Origin: Paeniglutamicibacter quisquiliarum
Lineage (GTDB): Bacteria > Actinomycetota > Actinomycetes > Actinomycetales > Micrococcaceae
Direction: 5' to 3'
Assembly (NCBI RefSeq): GCF_019084045.1
Contig: NZ_JAHRED010000017.1
Span: 1-35,428 of the forward strand
Length of the DNA: 35,428 nt
In this document: positions 1 through 13,843 of the stretch, piece by piece
Layout: every line of letters begins with the position of its first letter
How positions within the stretch are numbered: the stretch's first letter is position 1
The notes under the pieces: generated by a model
What the model was told of the DNA's origin: nothing
Seen by the model: the letters and a program-made list of their open reading frames with translations, nothing else
Databases searched by the model: none
Translations under genes and position numbers: made by a program

Positions 1-107
1 GGGATCGGGGCCTTTTTCTTTGTCTGCACCGCGGTCCGGCTTGTCGCCGGGCGTCTCCCCCGAGGGGGCGTGCCGAAGGGAAACCTGAAAAAGGCCCCGA
101 TCGCCAC
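1..107. repeat. Inverted repeat with AT ends facing inward
   Basis: A 16-base perfect inverted repeat has arms at 3-18 and 87-102. The arms consist of a GATCGGGGCC core and a run of five T (left arm) or five A (right arm). The T and A runs face each other inside the repeat, which is the reverse of a normal bidirectional terminator. The left arm may therefore be the 3' half of a terminator whose other half lies outside the window. A smaller CCCCC/GGGGG hairpin (57-61/64-68) sits between the arms. No gene is seen in 1-107. Confidence 0.55.
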
Positions 108-128
108 GTGGCCATCACCGGACCCGCC

Positions 129-157
129 GTGACGTCCGGAACCACCATGGCTAGGCT
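129..157 (+). promoter_or_regulatory. Probable promoter of the RidA-like gene
   Basis: A GTGACG -35-like hexamer (129-134), a 17-base spacer and a TAGGCT -10-like hexamer (152-157) lie 43 bases before the start codon. A 6-base inverted repeat (CCGGAC 118-123, GTCCGG 134-139) overlaps the -35 and could be an operator. Confidence 0.45.
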
Positions 158-200
158 TGAGGCAATCTCCCCGAATGCGTCCCTCACCCATAGGAGCACA

Positions 201-608
201 ATGCCCAGCGCAGTCTCATTGATTAGGTCCCCGCAACTCAGCGACGTTGCGCAATATGCGTATGCCGCCACGGCGCCGGCCAACGCACGCCTGATTTTCC
301 TCGCTGGTTCCTGCCCGCTCAATGAGGATGGAAGCATCGCCGGAATCGGCGACTACGCCGCGCAGGCGGCCACATGCATCCGGAACATGAACATCGCACT
401 GGAAGCGGCCGGCGCAAGCCTGACCGACGTCATATCCACGCGTGTGCTGGTTGCCTCCGCAAAACAAGGGGACCTCGTTGCGGCATGGGAAGTCGTTCGT
501 GCCGCTTTTGGAGACCACGAGGTCCCCAGCACGTTGATGGGCACCACCGTCCTCGGGTACGACCACCAGCTCGTGGAAATCGAGGCCATCGCCGCGGTCC
601 TGGACTAA
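201..608 (+). CDS. RidA/YjgF/UK114-family protein without the usual catalytic Arg
   Basis: This is a 135-residue protein of the RidA (YjgF/YER057c/UK114) fold, a family of small trimeric cytosolic proteins; canonical RidA hydrolyses reactive enamine/imine intermediates made by PLP enzymes. The C-terminal VEIEAIA strand and the TDVISTRVLV segment are family hallmarks. The start at 201 was chosen because AGGAG lies at 192-196; an in-frame upstream start at 108 lacks a ribosome site and precedes the promoter. Canonical RidA has P-A-R-S/T before the last strands, with the Arg contacting the substrate carboxylate. Here the aligned stretch is PSTLM (109-113), putting Thr111 at the Arg position, so classical deaminase activity is doubtful. 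It is a single-gene unit convergent with pyk. Family assignment is firm; function is unknown. Confidence 0.85.
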   Translation: MPSAVSLIRSPQLSDVAQYAYAATAPANARLIFLAGSCPLNEDGSIAGIGDYAAQAATCIRNMNIALEAAGASLTDVISTRVLVASAKQGDLVAAWEVVRAAFGDHEVPSTLMGTTVLGYDHQLVEIEAIAAVLD

Positions 609-620
609 CCAGGGGTGCAA

Positions 621-685
621 GGCACAAAGGCCGGATCTTCATCGCAGTCCCCCAAGGGAACCGCGTTGAAGATCCGGCCTGTGCC
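621..685. terminator. Bidirectional terminator between the RidA-like gene and pyk
   Basis: The arms at 621-641 and 667-685 pair almost completely (GGCAC, then AGGCCGGATCTTCA against its complement, with one bulged A). The hairpin separates two convergent genes, 12 bases after one stop codon and 9 after the other. There is no long T-run, so termination strength is inferred from the stem alone. The same GGCACAAAGG flank occurs at the lgt terminator (8811-8820). Confidence 0.7.
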
Positions 686-694
686 AGTCCCAGT

Positions 695-2212
695 CTAGAT
701 GGAGAGCGCCTCGGAACCCGCGACGTTTTCCGAGTCCCACGGACCGACCTTCTCACGGGTCGGCATCGGCTTGCCGTCACCGAGCTGGCCTGCATCCGCA
801 AGGTCGCCGACCTTGTGGATGCGCAGCGAGTTGGTGGAACCGGCTTGTCCCGGAGGGGAACCGGCGGCGATGCAGACGATGTCGTTGATCTCGGCCAGGC
901 CCTCGGCCAGCAGCGCGCGGTCAACCTGTGCGGTCATCTTGTCGGTGTGGTCCGCGTACTCGACCAGGCGCGGCTGGATGCCCCACATCAGCGTCATGAT
1001 GTTGTACGTCTGCGGCAGCGGCGTGAAGGCCAGCACCGGGCGCTTGGGGCGCAGGCGGGACAGGCGCCGGGCCGAGTCGCCGGACTGGGTGAAGGCCACG
1101 ATGTACTTGGCATCCAGCTGGTCGGCGATCTCCACCGCAGCGCGGGTGATCGCGCCGCCACGGGTCTTGGGCTTGGAGCCCAGGCGCGGAATGCGGTCCA
1201 GGCCGTGGGTTTCCGTGGAGGAAATGATCCGTGCCATGGTCTCGACGGTCTCGATGGGGTATTCGCCCACGCTGGTCTCGCCCGAAAGCATGACCGCATC
1301 GGCGCCGTCCAGCACGGCGTTGGCGCAGTCGGAGGCCTCGGCGCGGGTGGGCGTCGGGGACTCGATCATGGATTCGAGCACCTGGGTGGCCACGATGACC
1401 GGCTTGGCCCAGCGGCGCGCCAGTTCAATGGCACGCTTCTGCACCAGCGGGACCTCCTCGAGGGGAAGCTCCACGCCCAGGTCGCCACGGGCGACCATGA
1501 TCGCGTCGAAGGCGTCGATGATTTCCTCGATGGCGTCCACCGCCTGCGGCTTCTCGACCTTCGCGATCACCGGAAGGCGGCGGCCCTCCTCGTCCATGAT
1601 CTCGTGGACGCGCTGGATGTCGGAGGCATTGCGCACGAAGGACAGGGCAACCATGTCGACGCCGGCCCGAATGGCCCAGCGCAGGTCCTCCTCGTCCTTC
1701 TCGCTCAACGCCGGGACGTTGACCGCGACCCCGGGCAGGTTGATGCCCTTGTTGTTGGACACCTCCCCGCCCACGACGACCTCGGTGACAACCTTCTCGT
1801 CATCGACGGCGGTGGCGCGCAAGGCGACCTTGCCGTCGTTGATCAAGAGGATGTCGCCCACGTTGACGTCCTGCGGCAGGCCCTTGAACGTCGTGGAGCA
1901 GAAGGTTCCGTCGCCCAGTACATCGGCGATCACGATGGTGAACGTGTCGCCTACGTGCAGCATGTGCTTGGCGTCGTCCACGAACCGACCCAGACGGATC
2001 TTGGGTCCCTGCAGGTCGGCAAAGATGCCGACCGGCCGGCCCAGTTCCTCGGCGGCCGCCCGCACGTTGCCGAGGTTCTCGGCATGCATCGAGTGGTCCC
2101 CGTGGCTCATGTTCAAACGGGCGACATCCACGCCCGCCTTGAGCACTGCCAATGTCTTGTCGTAGGTGCCGATCGCCGGGCCCCAAGTGGCCACAATCTT
2201 TGCGCGTCTCAT
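695..2212 (-). CDS. pyk: Pyruvate kinase
   Basis: It converts phosphoenolpyruvate and ADP to pyruvate and ATP, the last step of glycolysis, in the cytosol. The 505-residue protein starts MRRAKIVATWGPA and has the substrate-loop ARLNMSHG (31-38), the PK signature VIAKVEKPQAV with catalytic Lys218 and metal-ligand Glu220, and ARGDLGVELP (241-250) with a metal-binding Asp244. The length is normal for a bacterial enzyme with A, B and C domains, and there is no extra C-terminal PEP-utiliser domain. The ATG at 2212 has no good Shine-Dalgarno site at the usual distance, but a TAGGCT -10-like box ends 6 bases before it, so the mRNA may be leaderless. It lies 66 bases downstream of gltD on the same strand, probably as its own transcription unit. 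Confidence 0.96.
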   Translation of the reverse strand: MRRAKIVATWGPAIGTYDKTLAVLKAGVDVARLNMSHGDHSMHAENLGNVRAAAEELGRPVGIFADLQGPKIRLGRFVDDAKHMLHVGDTFTIVIADVLGDGTFCSTTFKGLPQDVNVGDILLINDGKVALRATAVDDEKVVTEVVVGGEVSNNKGINLPGVAVNVPALSEKDEEDLRWAIRAGVDMVALSFVRNASDIQRVHEIMDEEGRRLPVIAKVEKPQAVDAIEEIIDAFDAIMVARGDLGVELPLEEVPLVQKRAIELARRWAKPVIVATQVLESMIESPTPTRAEASDCANAVLDGADAVMLSGETSVGEYPIETVETMARIISSTETHGLDRIPRLGSKPKTRGGAITRAAVEIADQLDAKYIVAFTQSGDSARRLSRLRPKRPVLAFTPLPQTYNIMTLMWGIQPRLVEYADHTDKMTAQVDRALLAEGLAEINDIVCIAAGSPPGQAGSTNSLRIHKVGDLADAGQLGDGKPMPTREKVGPWDSENVAGSEALSI

Positions 2213-2218
2213 ACGGTT

Positions 2219-2224
2219 AGCCTA
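2219..2224 (-). promoter_or_regulatory. -10 box of pyk, possible leaderless start
   Basis: TAGGCT (read on the minus strand) ends 6 bases before the pyk ATG, so transcription would begin at or next to the A of the start codon. No convincing -35 is seen. Confidence 0.4.
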
Positions 2225-2278
2225 TCTGCCTTTCCATTTCTCAGGTCGGGAAAACACCGCATAAGAGGTGCATCCGTC

Positions 2279-8333
<6,055 letters not shown>

Positions 8334-8716
8334 GAGTGGTCCCTTTCTCGGTGTGTGGGCTTAGGCGGTGGATCTTCGGGCGACGCTGGCCGAGGAAAGG
8401 CAAGGGGTCCGCAAACCGGCACCCCGAATGCGGGGGCCTGCGGCGGGGTGGGGTGACACCTTTTATCCGTGGACGGCATCCGTGCGGTCCGCCGGTTGGC
8501 GGAGCAAGGACCGGCTGCTTCCACGTCGTTGTGGTCGCCCACAGCTGGGGCTGCGGAGATTGGGTATTCCGCCCCCGACGCTGCTGCCACGGTGAAGAAA
8601 GAGTAGCACCGGCATGTTTCGGAAATGCACCCACTTTTGTTTCCAACAGTTTTCGTACCCCTCACCAAACCCTTGCTGACTTGGGTCTATTAAATTTCCG
8701 CAAAGTTTCGTCGCAA
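8334..8716 (-). promoter_or_regulatory. gltBD leader and promoter region with GlnR-like half-sites
   Basis: No gene is seen in the 575-base gap between gltB and lgt. Read on the minus strand, a TACTCT -10-like box (8600-8605) would give a leader of about 260 bases. Just upstream are two GAAAC motifs (8639-8643 and 8616-8620, 23 bases apart), the second preceded by GGTGC and 6 bases, roughly like the GlnR box of actinobacteria (GTnAC-n6-GAAAC). A second possible promoter is TTGCGA (8711-8716), an 18-base spacer and TAATAG (8687-8692). The leader can form small hairpins (8488-8503; 8422-8435). No known riboswitch class was recognised. Promoter choice and regulator are inference. Confidence 0.35.
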
Positions 8717-8822
8717 TGTCATGCGAATCCCTTCATCATCCGCCCGCGCGGCCCGGTGTTCAAGGCGTCTGCGGCCATCGCGTCACGGGCCCTCTGCCCG
8801 GCATCGTGTGGGCACAAAGGGG

Positions 8823-8869
8823 AAGGACCGGTCCCGGCCTTCCCGGTGGGAAGGTTGGGACCGGTCCTT
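8823..8869 (-). terminator. Terminator after lgt (trp operon end)
   Basis: A nearly perfect hairpin: 13-base arms at 8823-8835 and 8857-8869, then 7 more pairs (8838-8844 with 8848-8854) and a 3-base loop. On the minus strand it is followed by CCCCTTTGTG, a weak T-tract. It lies 39 bases after the lgt stop and closes the hisI-trp-lgt operon. Confidence 0.75.
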
Positions 8870-8908
8870 GCCGGGCCGAGCGGACCGGGGGTCCGACGGC
8901 GGATGGTT

Positions 8909-9910
8909 CTACTTGTCTCCTGCTTCGGGACCGTTGTCGCCGGCGTCCGTGGCTTTCCGGCCGTGGTCGGGGTCGGAGGGCTTCTTGGCGGCATCAGCGA
9001 CCTCGGCCTGGGGCTCGCGCCCGGCCAGGTAGACGCCCGGATCCGGCTGCGGGCGCAGCTTGCGGAGCACGAAGAGCAGCCCGACGGCGCCCATGAGCAC
9101 CATGGCAATGGCGAGCCACATGTGCACGCGCAGCCCGATGCCCAGGATCACGATGGTGTCGGCGGCGTCGATGCGCATGGTTTCCATGATGATCCGGCCG
9201 ATGCCGTACCAGATGAGGTAGGACCAGAACATGGCACCGCGGCGCAGCTTGAACCTGCGGTCCAGGGCGATGAGCAGCAGCACCCCTGCAACGTTCCACA
9301 GCGATTCATAGAGGAACGTGGGGTGGAACAGCGTTCCGGCCGGCAGCCCAGGGGGGAAGTTGTAGCTGTCCGGATCAATTTCCAGGCCCCACGGCAACGT
9401 GGTGGGCGCGCCGAAGAGTTCCTGGTTGAACCAGTTGCCCCAGCGCCCGAAGGCCTGTGCCAGCAGCACCCCGGGGGCGGCGGCGTCCAGGAACGCCGAA
9501 AGCCGGACCCCGGCGCGGCGGCAGGCGATCAGCGCGCCGACGGTGCCGAGGCTGATGGCGCCCATGATGCCCAGGCCGCCGGCCCAGATCTGCGGGATCT
9601 CGCCCCAATGGGCCATCTGCCCGTTGAGGCCGAAATAGTAGTCCGGATCCGTGACGAGCACGTGGTAGAGGCGTCCGCCGACGATTCCGAAGGGAATGGC
9701 CCAAATGCAGATGTCCCAGACCACGTCCTCGGGTCCGCCCTTGGCGCGCCAGCGCCGCGCGGTGATCCACATGGCGGCGACGATGCCGAGCATGATGCAG
9801 ATCGCGTAGGCGTGGATGGTCAGCGGGCCGAGGGAGAACTTCGAGAATTCGGACGGCGGGCTCGGAATCGAGGCGAGCACGTTGGTTCCCGCCACGGCCA
9901 GCTGCATCAT
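8909..9910 (-). CDS. lgt: Prolipoprotein diacylglyceryl transferase
   Basis: Lgt transfers diacylglyceryl from phosphatidylglycerol to the lipobox cysteine of prolipoproteins in the cytoplasmic membrane, the first step of lipoprotein maturation. The 333-residue protein has seven or so hydrophobic segments and the Lgt signature GRWGNWFNQELFG (155-167); the HAYAICIMLG segment (33-42) is also typical. The last 45 or so residues are a charged, low-complexity tail rich in Asp, Lys, Glu and Pro, as is common in actinobacterial Lgt. The start overlaps the trpA stop as ATGA, so it is translated as the last gene of the trp operon. This trpA-lgt order is frequent in actinobacteria. Confidence 0.95.
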   Translation of the reverse strand: MMQLAVAGTNVLASIPSPPSEFSKFSLGPLTIHAYAICIMLGIVAAMWITARRWRAKGGPEDVVWDICIWAIPFGIVGGRLYHVLVTDPDYYFGLNGQMAHWGEIPQIWAGGLGIMGAISLGTVGALIACRRAGVRLSAFLDAAAPGVLLAQAFGRWGNWFNQELFGAPTTLPWGLEIDPDSYNFPPGLPAGTLFHPTFLYESLWNVAGVLLLIALDRRFKLRRGAMFWSYLIWYGIGRIIMETMRIDAADTIVILGIGLRVHMWLAIAMVLMGAVGLLFVLRKLRPQPDPGVYLAGREPQAEVADAAKKPSDPDHGRKATDAGDNGPEAGDK

Positions 9911-10701
9911 GCGTTCACTGTCCGCCCGCTGAGCTCGGCGGTGAGCTTGGCAACCGCGTCCACTCCCCCGTCGCGCAGGGCCGCCACCAGGGCGGTGCCC
10001 ACGATGACGCCGTCGGAGTATGCGCCGATTTCCGTGACGTGCTTGCGCTGCGAGACGCCCAGGCCCACGCAGGCGTTTTCGGCGCCGGCGGCGTGCGCCG
10101 CGGCAACCACGGCCGCGGCAGCGTCGGAGACCTCGGCGCGGGCGCCGGTGACGCCCATGACCGAGACGCAGTAGACGAAGCCGCGGCTGGCTTCCACGGT
10201 GGCCTTCATGCGGGCCTCGGTGGAGGACGGGGCAACCAGGAAGACGCGGTCAAGCCCGTACTTGTCGGAGGCCTCCATCCATTCGGCAGCCTCGTCGGGC
10301 ACCAGGTCGGGGGTGATCAACCCGGCGCCGCCGGCCTCGGCCAGGCAGCGGGAGAACTCGTCCACGCCCATGCGCAGCACCGGGTTCCAGTAGGTCATGA
10401 TCATCACGGTGGCGTTGCAGCGCTCGGTGATGCCCCTGACGATGTCGAAGACCTGGGCAACCTTGAAGCCCTGGGCCAGGGACTGCACCGTGGCGGCCTG
10501 GATGACCGAGCCGTCCATGACGGGGTCCGAGTACGGGATGCCGACCTCGATGATGTCGGCGCCGTTCTCGGCCATGGCCACCGCCGCGTCGATGGTGCCC
10601 TGCACGTCGGGGAAGCCGGCGGGCAGGTAGCAGATCAGTGCCGGGCGGCCTTCGGCGCGTGCCGCGGCGATCGCCGCGGCACTCTTGGATACGGGGCTCA
10701 C
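9907..10701 (-). CDS. trpA: Tryptophan synthase, alpha subunit
   Basis: TrpA cleaves indole-3-glycerol phosphate to indole and glyceraldehyde 3-phosphate and passes indole to TrpB through a tunnel. The 264-residue protein has the conserved [16 protein letters not shown] stretch; Glu52 and Asp63 match the catalytic Glu49 and Asp60 of the Salmonella enzyme. The start is GTG at 10701, overlapping the trpB stop as GTGA. The reading frame stays open upstream to 10905, but that part is the trpB gene read in another frame and is rejected. TrpA and TrpB act as an alpha2-beta2 complex, and the coupling fits that stoichiometry. Confidence 0.95.
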   Translation of the reverse strand: MSPVSKSAAAIAAARAEGRPALICYLPAGFPDVQGTIDAAVAMAENGADIIEVGIPYSDPVMDGSVIQAATVQSLAQGFKVAQVFDIVRGITERCNATVMIMTYWNPVLRMGVDEFSRCLAEAGGAGLITPDLVPDEAAEWMEASDKYGLDRVFLVAPSSTEARMKATVEASRGFVYCVSVMGVTGARAEVSDAAAAVVAAAHAAGAENACVGLGVSQRKHVTEIGAYSDGVIVGTALVAALRDGGVDAVAKLTAELSGRTVNA

Positions 10702-11990
10702 TTGGCGTCCTTCGCTTCGGTATCGATGAGGTTGAACCATTCCGCTGCGGTTCCGACGTCCTTGTCGCCGCGGCCCGAAAGGTTGGCAATAATGACGGTT
10801 TCCTCGGGCTTGGCCCCGGCGGCGATCTTGCGTGCGGCGATCTTCAGCACGCCCGCCAACGCGTGGGCGGACTCGATGGCCGGGATGATGCCCTCGGTGC
10901 GGCACAGCAGCGAGAACGCGTCCATGGCCTCGGTGTCGGTGATCGGTTCGTAGTGCACGCGGCCGATGTCCGCCAGGTAGGCGTGCTCCGGGCCAACGCT
11001 CGGGTAGTCAAGGCCCGCGGAGATCGAGTGGGAATCGACGGTCTGGCCGTCGTCGTCCTGCATCAGGTAGCTCTTGGCGCCGTGCAGCACGCCCGGGCGG
11101 CCCAGCGTAATGGCCGCTGCGTGGCGGCCGGTGTCGACGCCGTCGCCGCCGGCCTCGAAGCCGAAAAGTTCCACCGAGGGGTCATCCAGGAAACCGTGGA
11201 AGAGTCCGATGGCGTTCGAGCCGCCGCCGATGCACGCGGCGACCGCGTCGGGCAGGCGTCCGGCCTGGGCGATGATCTGCTCGCGGGCCTCCTCGCCGAT
11301 GACCTCGTGGAAGTAGCGGACCATGGCGGGGAACGGGTGCCCGCCGGCGACGGTGCCCAGCAGGTAGTGGGTGTTGTGCACATTGGCGACCCAGTCGCGC
11401 AGCGCCTCGTTGATGGCGTCCTTCAGCGTCTGGGATCCCGCGGTCACCGGGACCACGGTGGCGCCGAGCAGCTGCATGCGCGCCACGTTCAGCGCCTGCC
11501 GGCGGGTGTCCTCCGCGCCCATGTAGACCACGCATTCGAGGCCCATCAGGGCGGCGGCGGTGGCCGAGGCGACGCCGTGCTGGCCGGCGCCGGTTTCGGC
11601 GATGATGCGGGTCTTGCCCATGCGCTTGGCCAGCAACGCCTGGCCAAGCACGTTGTTGATCTTGTGGCTTCCGGTGTGGTTGAGGTCCTCGCGCTTGAGG
11701 AAGACGCGCACCCCGCCGGCGGCCTCGGAGAAGCGCTTGGCCTCGGTGAGCATGGAGGGACGGCCCGTGTAGTTCTTGTTCAGGTCCTTGACCTGGGCAA
11801 TGAACTCCGGGTCGGCCTTGGCGGCCTCGAACGTCTCGCTGAGCTCGTCCATGGCGGCAATCAGCGATTCGGGCATCCAGCGTCCGCCGTAGGCGCCGAA
11901 GTACGGGCCCGCGGCGTGCCGCAACGAGTGGGAGGGAGAGGATTCGGACTGGCTTTCGCCCAGGTCCGGGTCACCTGTCATCGGGTTCAT
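10698..11990 (-). CDS. trpB: Tryptophan synthase, beta subunit
   Basis: This PLP enzyme condenses indole with serine to give tryptophan. It has 430 residues from the chosen [12 protein letters not shown] contains Lys110, the Schiff-base lysine; GGGSNAIG is the phosphate-binding loop of the cofactor; [10 protein letters not shown] and LSGRGDKD are also family motifs. The frame continues far upstream and two near ATGs exist (11999 and 11990). The AAAAGG site touches the first ATG directly but lies 9 bases before the second, so 11990 is preferred. It follows trpC after a 49-base gap and overlaps trpA by 4 bases. Confidence 0.95.
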   Translation of the reverse strand: MNPMTGDPDLGESQSESSPSHSLRHAAGPYFGAYGGRWMPESLIAAMDELSETFEAAKADPEFIAQVKDLNKNYTGRPSMLTEAKRFSEAAGGVRVFLKREDLNHTGSHKINNVLGQALLAKRMGKTRIIAETGAGQHGVASATAAALMGLECVVYMGAEDTRRQALNVARMQLLGATVVPVTAGSQTLKDAINEALRDWVANVHNTHYLLGTVAGGHPFPAMVRYFHEVIGEEAREQIIAQAGRLPDAVAACIGGGSNAIGLFHGFLDDPSVELFGFEAGGDGVDTGRHAAAITLGRPGVLHGAKSYLMQDDDGQTVDSHSISAGLDYPSVGPEHAYLADIGRVHYEPITDTEAMDAFSLLCRTEGIIPAIESAHALAGVLKIAARKIAAGAKPEETVIIANLSGRGDKDVGTAAEWFNLIDTEAKDAK

Positions 11991-12039
11991 CTGGCGCATC
12001 CTTTTCTTGCTAAGGAATTCTTCGAGGGGTGTGGGGGGG

Positions 12040-12870
12040 TCAGCTGGCGCGGGCCGGCTTGGCGGCGGTTCCGGAGGCGATGAAGCGCTTGATCGCGGCG
12101 CGCGGGTCGTTGTCCTTGACCAAGGCCTCGCCCACCAGGACCGCATCGGCGCCGTGGCTTGCATATTGCTCGACGTCGGCGACGTCGCGCACGCCGGATT
12201 CGGCCACGATGACGACGCCGGAGGGGATGAGGGCAGCAAGCCGGGAGAAGTTCCCGCGGTCAACCTCAAGGGTCTTGAGGTTGCGCACGTTCACGCCGAT
12301 GATCCGCGAACCGAGCGCCACCGCGCGGGCGATTTCCTCCTCGGTGTGCGTTTCGACCAGGGCGTTCATGCCCAGGGCATGGGTCAGGTCGAGGAATTCG
12401 CGCAGCTGCGCGTCATCCAGGGCCGCAACGATCAGCAGCACCAGGTCCGCGCCGTGGGCGCGGGCCTCGAAGATCTGGTAGGGATCGACGGTGAAGTCCT
12501 TGCGCAGCAGCGGGATCTTCACCGCGGCGCGCACGGCGTCGAAGTCCGCGAGGGATCCGCCGAAGCGGCGCTCCTCGGTCAGCACCGAGATCACCGACGC
12601 TCCCCCGGCCTCGTAGGCGGCGGCCAGCTCGGCCGGTTCGCCGATGTCGGCCAGGGCCCCCTTGGAGGGGGACTTTCGCTTCACCTCGGAGATCACGTGC
12701 AGGGTGTTCTCGCGCTGGGAGGCATCGAGGTGTCCCCCCAGTGCCGCATAGGCATCGAGGGCCGGAGCCGCGGCGGCGGCTGCCGCCTCGATTTGGGCCT
12801 GGTCGATGATGGACCGACGGGCGTCCAGATCAATCTGAACGCCCGCGATGATATCTGTCAGTACACTCAC
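12040..12870 (-). CDS. trpC: Indole-3-glycerol phosphate synthase
   Basis: This (beta/alpha)8 enzyme decarboxylates and cyclises CdRP to indole-3-glycerol phosphate, the substrate of TrpA. The 276-residue protein has [13 protein letters not shown] near position 65 with the catalytic lysine, [13 protein letters not shown], and [13 protein letters not shown]. It is monofunctional; no PRA isomerase domain is fused, as expected where PriA does both HisA and TrpF jobs in actinobacteria (neither gene is in this window). The start is GTG at 12870, only 2 bases after the stop of the small membrane protein. Upstream in-frame sequence belongs to that gene in another frame. Confidence 0.95.
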   Translation of the reverse strand: MSVLTDIIAGVQIDLDARRSIIDQAQIEAAAAAAAPALDAYAALGGHLDASQRENTLHVISEVKRKSPSKGALADIGEPAELAAAYEAGGASVISVLTEERRFGGSLADFDAVRAAVKIPLLRKDFTVDPYQIFEARAHGADLVLLIVAALDDAQLREFLDLTHALGMNALVETHTEEEIARAVALGSRIIGVNVRNLKTLEVDRGNFSRLAALIPSGVVIVAESGVRDVADVEQYASHGADAVLVGEALVKDNDPRAAIKRFIASGTAAKPARAS

Positions 12871-12872
12871 GG

Positions 12873-13124
12873 CTAGTGCGCGTCGCCAGACCTGGAGCCG
12901 TTGACGCCGAAGCCTGCCTTCTTCATGATCCAGCCGACGATCAGGCCCACGACCACGATGGCGCAACCGACGTACACGAAGGTGGGGTTGTGTCCGGCGA
13001 AGGCGATGCAGCCGACGACGAAGCCGACCATCATGACGCCGACCATTGACCATGCGGCCTTGGAGTTGCCGTGTCCGATTTCCTCGGCGTGCATTGGGTC
13101 GATCTGGGTGTTGGCGTTAGCCAT
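12873..13124 (-). CDS. Small membrane protein of the HGxxPAAW family in the trp operon
   Basis: This is an 83-residue protein with a polar N-terminus, the motif HGNSKAAW (18-25), and two hydrophobic helices at about 27-44 and 49-67, followed by a basic, Gly-rich tail. It matches the small actinobacterial HGxxPAAW proteins that sit between trpE and trpC; here the Pro of the motif is Lys. GAAGGAGTAT just before the ATG at 13124 is a strong ribosome site. The function is unknown. Its place 2 bases before trpC and after another membrane protein suggests a role linked to tryptophan synthesis or to membrane organisation of the pathway, but that is only inference from position. Confidence 0.8.
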   Translation of the reverse strand: MANANTQIDPMHAEEIGHGNSKAAWSMVGVMMVGFVVGCIAFAGHNPTFVYVGCAIVVVGLIVGWIMKKAGFGVNGSRSGDAH

Positions 13125-13153
13125 GGTGGGATACTCCTTCTCACCTCGTGCGA

Positions 13154-13171
13154 ATCGGGATTTTTCCCGAT
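13154..13171 (-). other. Hairpin ahead of the HGxxPAAW gene
   Basis: ATCGGGA (13154-13160) and TCCCGAT (13165-13171) form a perfect 7-base stem with a TTTT loop. On the minus strand an AT-rich patch (AAGATATTTATC) lies just upstream. The 113-base gap here is the largest inside the trp operon, so it could hold an internal promoter or an RNA-processing site. There is no T-run for termination in the direction of the operon. Confidence 0.4.
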
Positions 13172-13237
13172 AAATATCTTGGTTTCCATTCTGCCATTCT
13201 TTGGGGCGATGGCATGCCATGTTGCGCCGCGTGTGCG

Positions 13238-13843
13238 CTACCCAGTCGGGTCGTCCCCGCGGGAGAGCGAGTCCCAGCCGGAGATCTCGTCGATTTGCCC
13301 GTCCTGCGCCGCGGCAGGAAGCCCGGCCGCGGTGGCCGAGGCGTCTCGGGCGTACTTCCGGGACCCCGTCCAGTGGCGCCCGGCGACGGCCAGCAGCACG
13401 GCGTTGGCCACGAGCACCGCCCCCGCCAGCGCCGCCGCCCAGGGCCAGAACGTCACGTCGTAGTCGCCGCCGGAGGTGTTCAACCCGGTGGCCTCGCCGA
13501 CCTTGGTGGCGGCAGCGAGCACCGGGTCGGCAAGCACCGACACCGCAGCGGCGGCGATTCCGCCGCCGACCAGCAACAGGATCGCGGCGATGACCCAGCG
13601 GGCGGCCTTCCCGGCGATCATCGCGGCAAGCGAGCCGGCCAGGGCCACCACGGCCAGGGCCGCCACGGCGGCGGCCGCATCGGAGCCCGCCACCTCGATG
13701 AGCGGGATCTTCACGGAGCCGACCTCCGGCTGGACGTTGATCCAGGTCCGGGTGCTGGTGGCCAGCGCCAGGACCGCGCCGGCCAGGCCCAGCAGCATGA
13801 CGTTCTTCTTGGATCCGCGCCGCGTTTTCTGTTGCCCGCTCAT
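13238..13843 (-). CDS. Trp-biosynthesis-associated membrane protein
   Basis: This 201-residue protein has an RR/KK-rich N-terminus and four hydrophobic segments (about 14-28, 57-78, 82-104 and 134-154). An extracytoplasmic loop after the first segment carries a Trp (TWINVQPE), the typical look of the actinobacterial Trp-operon membrane proteins (TIGR02234 / Trp_oprn_chp). The C-terminal 40 residues are polar. The start overlaps the trpE stop as ATGA, so it is translated together with anthranilate synthase. The molecular function is unknown for the family. Being coupled to the feedback-controlled entry enzyme, it might move or sense tryptophan or an intermediate, but nothing in the sequence proves this. 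Confidence 0.8.
   Translation of the reverse strand: MSGQQKTRRGSKKNVMLLGLAGAVLALATSTRTWINVQPEVGSVKIPLIEVAGSDAAAAVAALAVVALAGSLAAMIAGKAARWVIAAILLLVGGGIAAAAVSVLADPVLAAATKVGEATGLNTSGGDYDVTFWPWAAALAGAVLVANAVLLAVAGRHWTGSRKYARDASATAAGLPAAAQDGQIDEISGWDSLSRGDDPTG

Noticed and set aside
8717-9108. Small frames between gltB and lgt on both strands
   Set aside because: They overlap the lgt terminator or lgt itself in other frames, and show no ribosome site or recognisable protein.
11991-12269. Long N-terminal extension of TrpB
   Set aside because: It is the end of trpC read in another frame, rich in Pro, Ser and Arg, and TrpB length is normal from 11990.
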